Position numbers and translations under genes: made by a program. From Prevotella sp. UBA1378 (GTDB taxonomy: Bacteria; Bacteroidota; Bacteroidia; Bacteroidales; Bacteroidaceae): 33,512 bases of DNA. This document shows positions 22,611 through 30,470 of the stretch, piece by piece (position 1 is the first letter of the stretch; each line of letters begins with the position of its first letter). The stretch covers positions 1-33,512 of the forward strand of contig DBRC01000024.1 in the NCBI GenBank assembly GCA_002305505.1, in the 5' to 3' direction. Below the pieces are notes generated by a model that saw only the letters and a program-made list of their open reading frames with translations, was not told the origin of the DNA and did not search any database.

Positions 22611-22644
22611 GAAGCTCGACCGTGAGGTCGGGCTTCTTTTTTTT
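22611..22644 (+). terminator. Intrinsic terminator of the riboswitch unit
   Basis: GAAGCTCGAC (22611-22620) pairs with GTCGGGCTTC (22627-22636), 10 bp with one G-U pair around a 6-base loop, followed by eight T residues (22637-22644). This closes the transcript that begins at the riboswitch promoter, about 230 bases before ligA. Confidence 0.88.
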
Positions 22645-22691
22645 CTTGACTTCGTCATTCAAACCTTAATCCATAGCGCCTAATTGAAATC

Positions 22692-22774
22692 GTACAAGCA
22701 CCTTGTAGCCTCCGTACAAGCATCTTGTAGCCTCCGTACAAGCACCTTGTAGCAAGCGTACAAGATACTTGTAC
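22692..22774. repeat. Four tandem 22-bp repeats, each a TACAAG-CTTGTA palindrome
   Basis: Units begin at 22692, 22714, 22736 and 22758 with an exact 22-base period. Each contains GTACAAG, a 3-base spacer and CTTGTA; the last is a perfect 7-bp inverted repeat with ATA between arms. It lies between the riboswitch terminator and the ligA promoter, whose -33 position is only 45 bases downstream. It could be an array of protein-binding sites or a small-repeat element. It is not CRISPR, since there are no variable spacers of CRISPR length. Confidence 0.85.
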
Positions 22775-22818
22775 GAATCTTGAAACTGATTAACAGTGTT
22801 TGTTTTTGCAGCGAAAAG

Positions 22819-22849
22819 TTGTGCGTTAAGCAATATTTTTATAATTTTG
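22819..22849 (+). promoter_or_regulatory. Promoter of ligA
   Basis: TTG (22819-22821), 20 bases, TAATTTTG (22842-22849). The transcript would start near 22856, which rules out an in-frame ATG at 22796 and supports the start at 22871. Confidence 0.65.
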
Positions 22850-22870
22850 CGATGTAAAAATAAAAAAACG

Positions 22871-24928
22871 ATGGACGAGATACAACGGATAAAGCAACTG
22901 CGGAGCGAGTTGCACGGACATAACTACAGGTATTATGTACAAAACCAGCCCGTAATCAGCGATGAAAAGTTCGATATGCTGATGCGCGAGTTGCAGGATT
23001 TAGAGGCGCGCCATCCTGAGGCGGCCGACCCCAACTCGCCTACACAGCGCGTGGGAAGCGACCTCAATAAAGAGTTTACGCAAGTAGAACATAAATACCC
23101 GATGCTCTCGCTCTCAAATACATACAGTGAAGAGGAAGTGGCCGGATGGTACGACTCGGTAAAGTGGGGGCTTGAAGGGGAAGACTTCGAGGTGTGCTGT
23201 GAAATGAAATACGACGGGCTGTCGATTTCGCTGACCTATGCCGACGGCAAACTGTTGCGGGGCGTAACGCGCGGCGACGGTGTGCGCGGCGACGATGTGA
23301 CGGCCAACGTGCGTACCATCCGTTCGATACCGCTCATACTGGAGGCGGGGCAGGCAGCGCAGGGCATCCCCGTTCCCCGCGAATTCGAAATACGTGGCGA
23401 GATACTGATGCCATGGAAGGTGTTCGAACGGCTGAACGCCGAGCGCGAGGCTGCCGAGGAACCGCTGTTCGCCAATCCGCGCAACGCCGCCAGCGGTACG
23501 CTGAAAAGCCAGAACTCTGCGCTTGTGGCCAGCAGGCACCTTGATGCCTATCTATATTATCTGCTGGGCGAGGACATCCCCGGCGACGGGCATTATGAGC
23601 GCTTGATGGCTGCCAAGCAATGGGGATTCAAAGTAGAGGTGATGCCTTGTGTGCCCGGTGGCGGGGCGGCCGGTGCCCAGCCCTCCGTGAAGAAGGTGAA
23701 GACGCTGGAGGAGATTTATGCCTTCATCGCTTATTGGGACGAGGAGCGCAAGAACCTCCCAGTGGCCACCGACGGCATTGTGCTGAAGGTGAACTCGCTG
23801 CGCCAGCAGCGCTCATTGGGCTTTACGGCCAAAAGTCCGCGTTGGGCCATTGCTTATAAGTTTAAGGCCGAAAAGGCGCGTACGCGCTTGGAGGCGGTTA
23901 CTTACCAGGTGGGGCGTACCGGTGCCGTCACTCCCGTGGCCAACATGGAGCCGGTACAACTGGCCGGCACCACCGTAAAACGTGCTACGCTGAACAATGA
24001 AGACTTTATACGCTCGTTCGACTTGCACATCGGCGACTACGTGTATGTGGAGAAGGGGGGCGAAATCATCCCGAAGATAGTGGGTGTAGACACTGGTGCC
24101 CGCCCGGTAACTGCCCGGCCCGTGCAGTTCGTCACCCACTGCCCGGAGTGTGGCACACGCCTTGTAAGGTACGAAAGCGAGGCTGCATGGTATTGTCCGA
24201 ACGACACGGGGTGTCCGCCGCAAATCAAGGGGCGCATCGAGCATTTCATCTCGCGCAAGGCGATGAATATCGACAGCCTCGGCCCCGAAACCGTAGACGA
24301 CTATTACCGCATGGGACTGATTAAGAACGTGGCCGACTTGTATGATATCGGAGTGCAGCAGATTAACGGTGACGGCAGCCGCGAGCGGTCGGCGCGCAAG
24401 GTGGTGCAGAGCATTGAAGACTCGAAGCGCGTGCCTTTCGAGCGTGTGGTCTTTGCGCTCGGCATCCGGTTTGTGGGTGAAACGTCGGCCCGGCTGTTGG
24501 CCCGGCATTTCAAGTCGGTGGAGGCGCTGATGGCAGCCGGGGCCGATGAGTTGCAGCAGGTAGAAGGCGTTGGCGGAGTGATAGCCAAGAGTGTGATGTC
24601 TTATTTCCGTAATCCGGCTAATGCCGAAATCGTTGGGCGCCTGCGTGCGGCAGGCCTGCAAATGTCGTTGGATGCCGGACAACTGTCGGGGCAGAGCGAC
24701 AAGCTGGCAGGGAAGTCGGTTGTCATCAGCGGTGTTTTCGAGCATCACAGCCGCGACGAATACAAGGCGATGATTGAGCAGAATGGCGGGAAGAACGTTT
24801 CGTCCATCAGTTCCAAGACATCGTTCGTCCTTGCCGGCGCCAATATGGGGCCGTCTAAGTTGGAAAAGGCTGGTAAGCTGGGCATACAGGTAATAGACGA
24901 GAAACAATTCTTGGAAATGATTTCCTGA
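22871..24928 (+). CDS. ligA: NAD-dependent DNA ligase
   Basis: The 685-residue product has the full LigA domain order. The N-terminal Ia domain begins HGHNYRYYVQNQPVISDEKFD and contacts NMN. The nucleotidyltransferase motif is KYDGLSISL with the adenylated Lys at 113. An OB fold follows (GDYVYVEKGGEIIPKIVGVD), then a four-cysteine zinc finger (CPECGTRL and YCPNDTGCPP), helix-hairpin-helix repeats (LQQVEGVGGVIAKSV) and a C-terminal BRCT domain (LAGKSVVISGVFEHHSRDEY to the end). It seals nicks in replication and repair using NAD+. The start was chosen from the promoter position and the conserved N-terminus, excluding a 25-residue extension. It is monocistronic, with the convergent ccsBA gene after it. 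Confidence 0.97.
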   Translation: MDEIQRIKQLRSELHGHNYRYYVQNQPVISDEKFDMLMRELQDLEARHPEAADPNSPTQRVGSDLNKEFTQVEHKYPMLSLSNTYSEEEVAGWYDSVKWGLEGEDFEVCCEMKYDGLSISLTYADGKLLRGVTRGDGVRGDDVTANVRTIRSIPLILEAGQAAQGIPVPREFEIRGEILMPWKVFERLNAEREAAEEPLFANPRNAASGTLKSQNSALVASRHLDAYLYYLLGEDIPGDGHYERLMAAKQWGFKVEVMPCVPGGGAAGAQPSVKKVKTLEEIYAFIAYWDEERKNLPVATDGIVLKVNSLRQQRSLGFTAKSPRWAIAYKFKAEKARTRLEAVTYQVGRTGAVTPVANMEPVQLAGTTVKRATLNNEDFIRSFDLHIGDYVYVEKGGEIIPKIVGVDTGARPVTARPVQFVTHCPECGTRLVRYESEAAWYCPNDTGCPPQIKGRIEHFISRKAMNIDSLGPETVDDYYRMGLIKNVADLYDIGVQQINGDGSRERSARKVVQSIEDSKRVPFERVVFALGIRFVGETSARLLARHFKSVEALMAAGADELQQVEGVGGVIAKSVMSYFRNPANAEIVGRLRAAGLQMSLDAGQLSGQSDKLAGKSVVISGVFEHHSRDEYKAMIEQNGGKNVSSISSKTSFVLAGANMGPSKLEKAGKLGIQVIDEKQFLEMIS

Positions 24929-24965
24929 TTCTTTTTTGGAGCTACGGGCGTTTTGGAGCAAGGAA

Positions 24966-25013
24966 GGATAGTATTGGCGGTTTCCCCCAAAAGGAATCCC
25001 CCAATACCGTTAT
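24966..25013. terminator. Possible bidirectional terminator between ligA and the ccsBA gene
   Basis: TATTGG pairs with CCAATA, and inside it GGTTTCC with GGAATCC (one mismatch), giving an imperfect stem-loop between two convergent stops. There is no strong T-run, so the assignment is weak. Confidence 0.35.
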
Positions 25014-25026
25014 CCCTAATCCGGCA

Positions 25027-27246
25027 TTAAGCATACGAGTGCATGCCGCCGAGGAAGTAATTGACACCGAAGTAGGTCATCAGGATGGTAAGGAAAGCCA
25101 CGAGCATGTATGCGTGGTAAACCATCGGGCGGCGGAATACCGGCAGCGTTCTTGTATGTGCCGCAGCGGCGTATGTCATGAATGTAATCAGGGCCCATAC
25201 CTCTTTCGGGTCCCAGCTCCAATATTGCCCCCATGAGATATTGGCCCAGATGGCACCGGCGAAGATGCCGGTACCCAGTGTGGCCAGCGCAGGATATAAG
25301 AAGAGCTGCGAGAGTTTCTGCAGGCTTTCCTGTTGGCTTACGGCATCAGCCTCCCGTGTGCGGCCTATGACTTTCAGCACCATAGCCGTGACGGCGATGA
25401 TGAACGTAAGCGAAAGAAGCGCGAACGACATCATGATGATGCTTACATGGATGCTCAGCAACGGCGAGCGCAGTACGGGCATGGTAGGGGTGATTTGCGG
25501 ATCCATCTGTGCGATATGGCTTACCAGCAGGAAGAATCCCGACAAGAGGAAACCGAATGTGAGTATGATGCGGAACCGGTGGTAGAGCAGTAGCGACAAC
25601 AGCATGACGAACCATGCCATGAGCAGCATCGTTTCATAACCGTTGGCCATGGGGATTGTGCCACTGATAATCCAGCGCAGTGTCCCGAAGAAAGTCAGCA
25701 GGAGGAATGCCCCGGCAAGGATAACGTAGCAGGCGGATGCCACCGCCGGGTAGACGCGCCGCCGGCGCGCGATGGCATGGATGAACAGGCAGAGCGTAAG
25801 CACTCCCATCGCCAGGCAGAGCATGGACAGAATCGTAGCGAAGGGCGTAGCGTTGTAGATGTGTTCAGCTTTCAGCGAAAGCGGCGACGGGAGCGATGCG
25901 CCCCCGTTCTTCTGCTGATAACGGATAAGCTTTGCGGTCAGCTGGTCGAACTGACCCCAGTCGAGAGCCGATGCGCTTTCATAGTAAAGCGAGAAGATGC
26001 CGCTCATAAGGAAACGCACGTCCTTTCCCTCAGCTATGGGTACACGGTCGGCCGGACTGTACCATTGTATGCGCCCGCCGGCCTTGGCAGGGAACAGCTT
26101 GAATGGCTGTGCCTGCCGCAGGGCCATGATGAGCTGCATCTTTTCGTCAACGTCTGCGGCAGCTTGGTGCAGCTTGTCACGCTTCCCGTTATAATAGTCG
26201 CGCAGGTAAGGGCCAAGGATATAACCGTCTTGCACAAGTTGGTGCATCGATGCATATTCGGGCAGGCGGAGCGCGCTGCGCAGCTCCTTGTTCTTGATGT
26301 GTATGATGGGTTGGCGGTCCCATTCGCTGCTCCAGAATATCCATCCTGTAAGTACCTGCATGGCACTGAGGCCTTGATACGAACGCTTGCCGTACACTTT
26401 CTTCACAAAATCGAGCGCATACGTTTCCATCGGGCAGATGCGCCCGTTGTACAGCAAGAGTGCGTGCCCCATTTTGTCGGCACTCTTCTCCGCTATAACC
26501 GACTGTGCCAGTGCCGGTTCCAGTGGAGCCAGCGTCAGGGCAACCATCAGTGCGCCCTTTTTCAGCATCGGCGAACGCAGCAGTTGCCTGAAAGTTCCTC
26601 CCGGGGCTGCCAGCAGCCAGACGAGCGAGAAAAAGAGGAGGGCATAGCCTGTGTAAGTGATGCCGATGCCCCATGGGTCGCTGCTCACGCTGAGGTAGGT
26701 TCCCCGGCCGTCGGGGTCGTAGGAATTTTGAAGGAAGCGGTACTGGCGGTACTGGTAGATATTGTTCATCGACACATCGGCTTTCAACCGCTGCCGGCCG
26801 TCGATGACGGTGAACAGCGACCGGTAGTCCTGCTCGGCTGTCGTGCCGTGGTAGTAGTCGATGGAGAAACTGTCGAGTTTCAGTATGAAAGGCAGCTTAT
26901 GGCGTTCGGTGTTCCCGTCGGTGCCGATTGATTCATAGTGGTCCACTGCCGCTCCCTGGCGCAGGTGCACAATGCCCTTGATGCCCGACAGATGGGTGAC
27001 GAGCGCTCCCAGCAGGATGATGGCAAACGAGGCATGCAGCACGACGGTGTGCCATTCGCCCACGCGCCGTTTAAGCATCCAAGCGGCGCCTGCCGCCACC
27101 AGCAATGCCCATACGAGGCTGAACCACCAGGAACCGTAGATGGCCGTGCCGACATACTCCGTGCCCTTGTATTTCTCGATAAAAGTAGCGGCAGCCATGA
27201 TGACTGCCGCTAAGATATACAGCGATATAAGCGTCTTCTTCAGCAT
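25027..27246 (-). CDS. Fused ResB/CcsA cytochrome c biogenesis protein (CcsBA-type)
   Basis: 739 residues. The N-terminal part (about 1-430) has ResB/CcsB-like features: membrane helices at the N-terminus (ISLYILAAVIMAAATF, WWFSLVWALLVAAGAAWML), a large periplasmic segment, and another helix (YTGYALLFFSLVWLLAAP). The C-terminal part (about 480-739) is a multi-helix CcsA/CcmC-type domain with the heme-handling tryptophan motif WGQYWSWDPKEVW and following histidine-bearing helices. The pair forms the System II synthetase that ligates heme to CxxCH in exported apocytochromes. It is the last gene of the porin/imelysin/di-heme run; the di-heme protein 24 bases upstream has two CxxCH sites, so a dedicated maturation role is likely. 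A separate ccs locus elsewhere cannot be excluded. Confidence 0.9.
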   Translation of the reverse strand: MLKKTLISLYILAAVIMAAATFIEKYKGTEYVGTAIYGSWWFSLVWALLVAAGAAWMLKRRVGEWHTVVLHASFAIILLGALVTHLSGIKGIVHLRQGAAVDHYESIGTDGNTERHKLPFILKLDSFSIDYYHGTTAEQDYRSLFTVIDGRQRLKADVSMNNIYQYRQYRFLQNSYDPDGRGTYLSVSSDPWGIGITYTGYALLFFSLVWLLAAPGGTFRQLLRSPMLKKGALMVALTLAPLEPALAQSVIAEKSADKMGHALLLYNGRICPMETYALDFVKKVYGKRSYQGLSAMQVLTGWIFWSSEWDRQPIIHIKNKELRSALRLPEYASMHQLVQDGYILGPYLRDYYNGKRDKLHQAAADVDEKMQLIMALRQAQPFKLFPAKAGGRIQWYSPADRVPIAEGKDVRFLMSGIFSLYYESASALDWGQFDQLTAKLIRYQQKNGGASLPSPLSLKAEHIYNATPFATILSMLCLAMGVLTLCLFIHAIARRRRVYPAVASACYVILAGAFLLLTFFGTLRWIISGTIPMANGYETMLLMAWFVMLLSLLLYHRFRIILTFGFLLSGFFLLVSHIAQMDPQITPTMPVLRSPLLSIHVSIIMMSFALLSLTFIIAVTAMVLKVIGRTREADAVSQQESLQKLSQLFLYPALATLGTGIFAGAIWANISWGQYWSWDPKEVWALITFMTYAAAAHTRTLPVFRRPMVYHAYMLVAFLTILMTYFGVNYFLGGMHSYA

Positions 27247-27270
27247 AAGTAAATAACGGTGGGATGCTGT

Positions 27271-29052
27271 TTATATTGCTTCGATGAAGGCGATGATGGC
27301 GTCGCGTTCCGCTTTTGAGAGATGATAGAACTTCTCGGCGCTCCAATAGGCATCGCTCTCTTTGCTGTAAGCATGCCACATGATAGCTTCCGTGACGGTA
27401 CGCGCACGGCAGTCGTGCAGGCGGTCGTCGGCACCGGTGAGCTTGCGCGAGAGGCCGCGCCCCCAGAGTGGGGTCGTGCGGCACCAGCCGCCGCGGATAT
27501 CGTTGGCCATGAACAGCCGGTGTTGCACCATGTCGGTATAGGGCCATATCTTCTGTTTGGGGTAGCGTGGCAACATCTTGCCGGCATCACTGCCGATGCT
27601 GGCCGCATAGTTTTTGATAGACTGGTCTACCCAATAGTTGTCTTCACCTGTTTCCCACGACGGGCGGTGGCATGCTGTGCAGCCGATGCTGTAGAACAGT
27701 TTCTTGCCTTGTTTCACTTGTGTGTCGTGTAGGTTGCGTGCAGCCGGGACGGCCAGTCCCCGGTGCCACACCATGAACTCGTAGTATGCCTTGTCGCTCA
27801 TCTCTTCCTCGCCGTTGTAAGGAGCGCCGTCGACAAAGTATTTCTTGAATGTTTCGTTCACGGTGGCAGTATTCTTGTTGAGGCTCAGCAGCTCGTTTAC
27901 CCGCTCGCTTATCCCACTGCGTGTCCCGTCGCTGTAAAATGGGTGCAGCAGTGAATTTCCGTCCTTGCCGTGCTCCATGATATACTGCAACACCTCCTCG
28001 TCTTCCGACATGGCCTTGGCCCATGCCGGGGTGGTATAGAAGTAATGGCGGTCCGAGCGCGTCACGTTGGTGATGTTCCAGATGGCATTCGCGCCGGCGC
28101 CATCCTGCAGCGAGCCGCGTGTCATGGCATAGGTGAAGCGCTTGATGCGGTTTACGCCATTGGCGGTGTACATGGCCGATGCAGCCCAGGTGTTGTTGTC
28201 CTTGTCCCACATGGCAGGGTTCAGCGTGGCATGGCGGGCAGCCTTGGCATGCTGTGCCTTGAGCGAGTCGTCGTCGAGCGCGTCAAGCAGCCCGGTCCCG
28301 TAGATGCCGATGGTTGACTCCAGCCTCACTTCGTAGTTGTCGGGCAGCGGATTGGTGCGGAAGGCCGCTTGGGGAATCGTTACCTCGGGATATATCAGCT
28401 CGTATGAGTCGCCGCCGTTAGGGAATGTCATGGAAAGGCCGCTCGGCATTGCGTCGACATTTTTCCATCTGATGTCAATCATCGTCTCGTCAATGGGGGC
28501 TTTGAACGGGTACATGGCTTTCGTCTGCGGCATACCGGTTACCTCTGTGATATAGCTGTTTGCGGCATAAGCATTACCATTGGCATCTACGCCGGCTGTC
28601 GGATGGTAGATGACGAGCAGGTAGCCGTTGCCGTATTGGTTGGCACGGTATTCGGTCTGGCGTTTCCCGTGTCCGTAAGAGGGGTGGCAGTAGAGGCATC
28701 CCGAGCGCACCCATGCCGGGCCAAGCCCTTTCCGGGGTGCTTCGCTGAGGGTGTAATCATGTTCGAAGAAATCTTCCCCTCTTGTAAAGGCCACTTCCAT
28801 CCCTGCATCCTGCTGTACGGCCGGTGTGGGATCTGAATAGCTGGGTTGGTCGGTTGTGCCCAATGTTCCGCCCGGATACCATTCCTCAGCTGTGAACACA
28901 TCGTTGGCAATACCGATTGTCGACGTTTTAGGCACGAGTCTGTCTGTATCTTGTCGTGGGGCATCGCTCTCGGAGCACGAGGCGAGAGCCAAGCAGGCCG
29001 TAAGGCACATGAGGTACCAACGGTTGGCCTCGTTAGAATAATCACGTTTCAT
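27271..29052 (-). CDS. Di-heme oxidoreductase-like c-type cytochrome lipoprotein (DHOR/DUF1111)
   Basis: 593 residues. The N-terminus carries a lipoprotein signal (CLTACLALASCSESD, with the lipobox LASC), so it is anchored in the envelope. Two heme-binding motifs are visible: CLYCH at Cys119-His123 (in VRSGCLYCHPSYG) and CTACH at Cys458-His462 (in SIGCTACHRPSW). The pattern FFEHDYTLSEAPRKGLGPAW and C-terminal LWGRGLSRKLTGADDRLHDCRARTVTEAIMWH match the di-heme oxidoreductase family, which resembles bacterial di-heme peroxidases. It sits between an imelysin-like gene and ccsBA, the combination reported for iron-related clusters in several Gram-negatives. A redox step in metal handling is plausible; peroxidase activity is the alternative. 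Confidence 0.88.
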   Translation of the reverse strand: MKRDYSNEANRWYLMCLTACLALASCSESDAPRQDTDRLVPKTSTIGIANDVFTAEEWYPGGTLGTTDQPSYSDPTPAVQQDAGMEVAFTRGEDFFEHDYTLSEAPRKGLGPAWVRSGCLYCHPSYGHGKRQTEYRANQYGNGYLLVIYHPTAGVDANGNAYAANSYITEVTGMPQTKAMYPFKAPIDETMIDIRWKNVDAMPSGLSMTFPNGGDSYELIYPEVTIPQAAFRTNPLPDNYEVRLESTIGIYGTGLLDALDDDSLKAQHAKAARHATLNPAMWDKDNNTWAASAMYTANGVNRIKRFTYAMTRGSLQDGAGANAIWNITNVTRSDRHYFYTTPAWAKAMSEDEEVLQYIMEHGKDGNSLLHPFYSDGTRSGISERVNELLSLNKNTATVNETFKKYFVDGAPYNGEEEMSDKAYYEFMVWHRGLAVPAARNLHDTQVKQGKKLFYSIGCTACHRPSWETGEDNYWVDQSIKNYAASIGSDAGKMLPRYPKQKIWPYTDMVQHRLFMANDIRGGWCRTTPLWGRGLSRKLTGADDRLHDCRARTVTEAIMWHAYSKESDAYWSAEKFYHLSKAERDAIIAFIEAI

Positions 29053-29094
29053 AAATGATGGTTGTATTTGTCAGTTTTCTTTAATATGGTTTCA

Positions 29095-29132
29095 AAGCGT
29101 CGTGCCATCGTGAAAACGGTGGCGCGACGCTT
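29095..29132. repeat. Intra-operon inverted repeat
   Basis: Two 16-base arms (29095-29110 and 29117-29132) form a near-perfect stem with a 6-base loop; the two exceptions are wobble pairs on the plus-strand RNA and mismatches on the minus-strand RNA. It lies between the imelysin and di-heme genes, and no T-run follows on the minus strand. It could be an mRNA-processing or partial attenuation hairpin. Confidence 0.6.
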
Positions 29133-29164
29133 GTTGGCGGTTAGGATGCCCTTATGCGGGGGAA

Positions 29165-30430
29165 TCACTCTTCCTGTTCCAGTATCGGGGCATCCACGAA
29201 ATCTTTGTTCCAGACGACACTCACGTACTTAACAAACGGTGCCGGCATATTCCCGATTTTGCTGATGGCATTGGCTATGGCTGTCTCGACGCGCTTGCCT
29301 ACGGCCGAGTTGTTTGCGGCGAAGAACTTGTGGAAACTGTACTCCGCATTCGTTGACGAACCCTCCATGCCTCCGTACCAGATATTCTCGATGCTGCGGA
29401 TATTGTTCTGGAAGTCGGGGATGGAATTATAGCTGTAGGGCGACTCGACGTAGCTGATGTCTCCTTTAGTGAATGGGTTGGCTATTTTGGTAGAGCCCAC
29501 TTCGTCGCTGATGCCCACACAACTGCCTTCGGTAAGCGAAAGAAGCTGCTGTATGGCTTCTTCGATGGTTCTAAAGGTGCTCTTGGCCGTGCCGTAGTTT
29601 TTCATGTTATAGCCGTATGAGGTGCCTAAGCTTGTGAGGTAGTCGAGCCCGCCTTGCTTCACTGCAGCTAAACGCTTGGCATCGGGCACGTCCTGCCATG
29701 CCACTTGCAATTCGTATACGTGTACGAGCAGGTCGGCGATGACCGATTTTGCATATTTCAGCTCCTCGGCACCTTTTACATCAGTAAAGCCTTTGTATGT
29801 GTCGTAGCCTTTGAATTCTGCCAACTTGCGTGGTTGTCCGTCGCGGAAGAGGATGAATTCCAAGGCGTGGAAACCGAGGATGCTGGCGTCTTCAATAGCC
29901 TCGGCGCTGAATGAACCTGTTTCAAAATAGCTGTGCAGCAGTGTACGGTTGAGCGGCCATGAATCGATGTGCGGGTCGATGTTGAAATCGGAAGCAGCCC
30001 CGCCGAGGAAAGCCTCGCTCTTTTCCCAGTAAGCGCGGGCTTCCTTGAACGCTTCGCAGGCCGAGTTGATATTGGCCTGTGTGATTTCGTTCTCAGAGAG
30101 GTTACCTAGAGCGGTTTGCAGTTTTTCTACAGCATTCCCGAGCAGAGTGTATGTGGGGACGATGGTGTTGTTTACCGCACCGTCTATCACATGGCTGAGC
30201 TCCACGGTTTGTGCCTCGCTTAGCTGCGAGTTGTTGATGGCATTGAAAGCCGCAGTCAGTGCGCTTGAAAGTTCGTCGCAGGCATCAATAGCTGCCTGTC
30301 CGTAGCTCTTGTCGGCATACGGGTCGGTGGGGGTGGGGGTGTCGCCGCTGTCCTCACCGCACGACGAGAGGCTGGCTGTCAGCGTACCGGCCGCAGCAAA
30401 CAGCATGGCATACTTGAATACTTTTCTCAT
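29165..30430 (-). CDS. Imelysin-like lipoprotein (iron-regulated protein A-type)
   Basis: 421 residues. The signal sequence ends in a lipobox (LTASLSSC, lipidated Cys24), followed by an acidic linker (GEDSGDTPTPTDPYAD). The helical imelysin domain carries the signature GFHALEFILF (Gly186, His188, Glu191), matching GxHxxE of the imelysin/EfeO-like family, plus DPHIDSWPLNR upstream. Imelysin-like proteins are iron-regulated envelope proteins thought to bind metal or a metal complex; despite the family name, peptidase activity is doubtful. It is the second gene after a porin, then comes a di-heme oxidoreductase, and the spacing (40 and 112 bases) fits one transcript. The predicted partner role in iron handling is inference. 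Confidence 0.9.
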   Translation of the reverse strand: MRKVFKYAMLFAAAGTLTASLSSCGEDSGDTPTPTDPYADKSYGQAAIDACDELSSALTAAFNAINNSQLSEAQTVELSHVIDGAVNNTIVPTYTLLGNAVEKLQTALGNLSENEITQANINSACEAFKEARAYWEKSEAFLGGAASDFNIDPHIDSWPLNRTLLHSYFETGSFSAEAIEDASILGFHALEFILFRDGQPRKLAEFKGYDTYKGFTDVKGAEELKYAKSVIADLLVHVYELQVAWQDVPDAKRLAAVKQGGLDYLTSLGTSYGYNMKNYGTAKSTFRTIEEAIQQLLSLTEGSCVGISDEVGSTKIANPFTKGDISYVESPYSYNSIPDFQNNIRSIENIWYGGMEGSSTNAEYSFHKFFAANNSAVGKRVETAIANAISKIGNMPAPFVKYVSVVWNKDFVDAPILEQEE

Positions 30431-30470
30431 TTTCTTCTGTATTTTTTTAAATTATTGGATATGTTTACTT

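Noticed and set aside
22692..22774. Possible CRISPR array
   Set aside because: Period is 22 bases with nearly identical whole units; there are no unique spacers and no cas genes.
22796..22870. N-terminal extension of LigA from an upstream ATG
   Set aside because: The extension overlaps the predicted ligA promoter, and LigA homology starts at the ATG at 22871.
23813..24961. 382-codon frame on the minus strand
   Set aside because: It is opposite ligA, which has all expected domains; the reverse product shows no family signature.
25777..26931. 384-codon frame on the plus strand
   Set aside because: It is antisense to the ccsBA gene and has no promoter or domain support.
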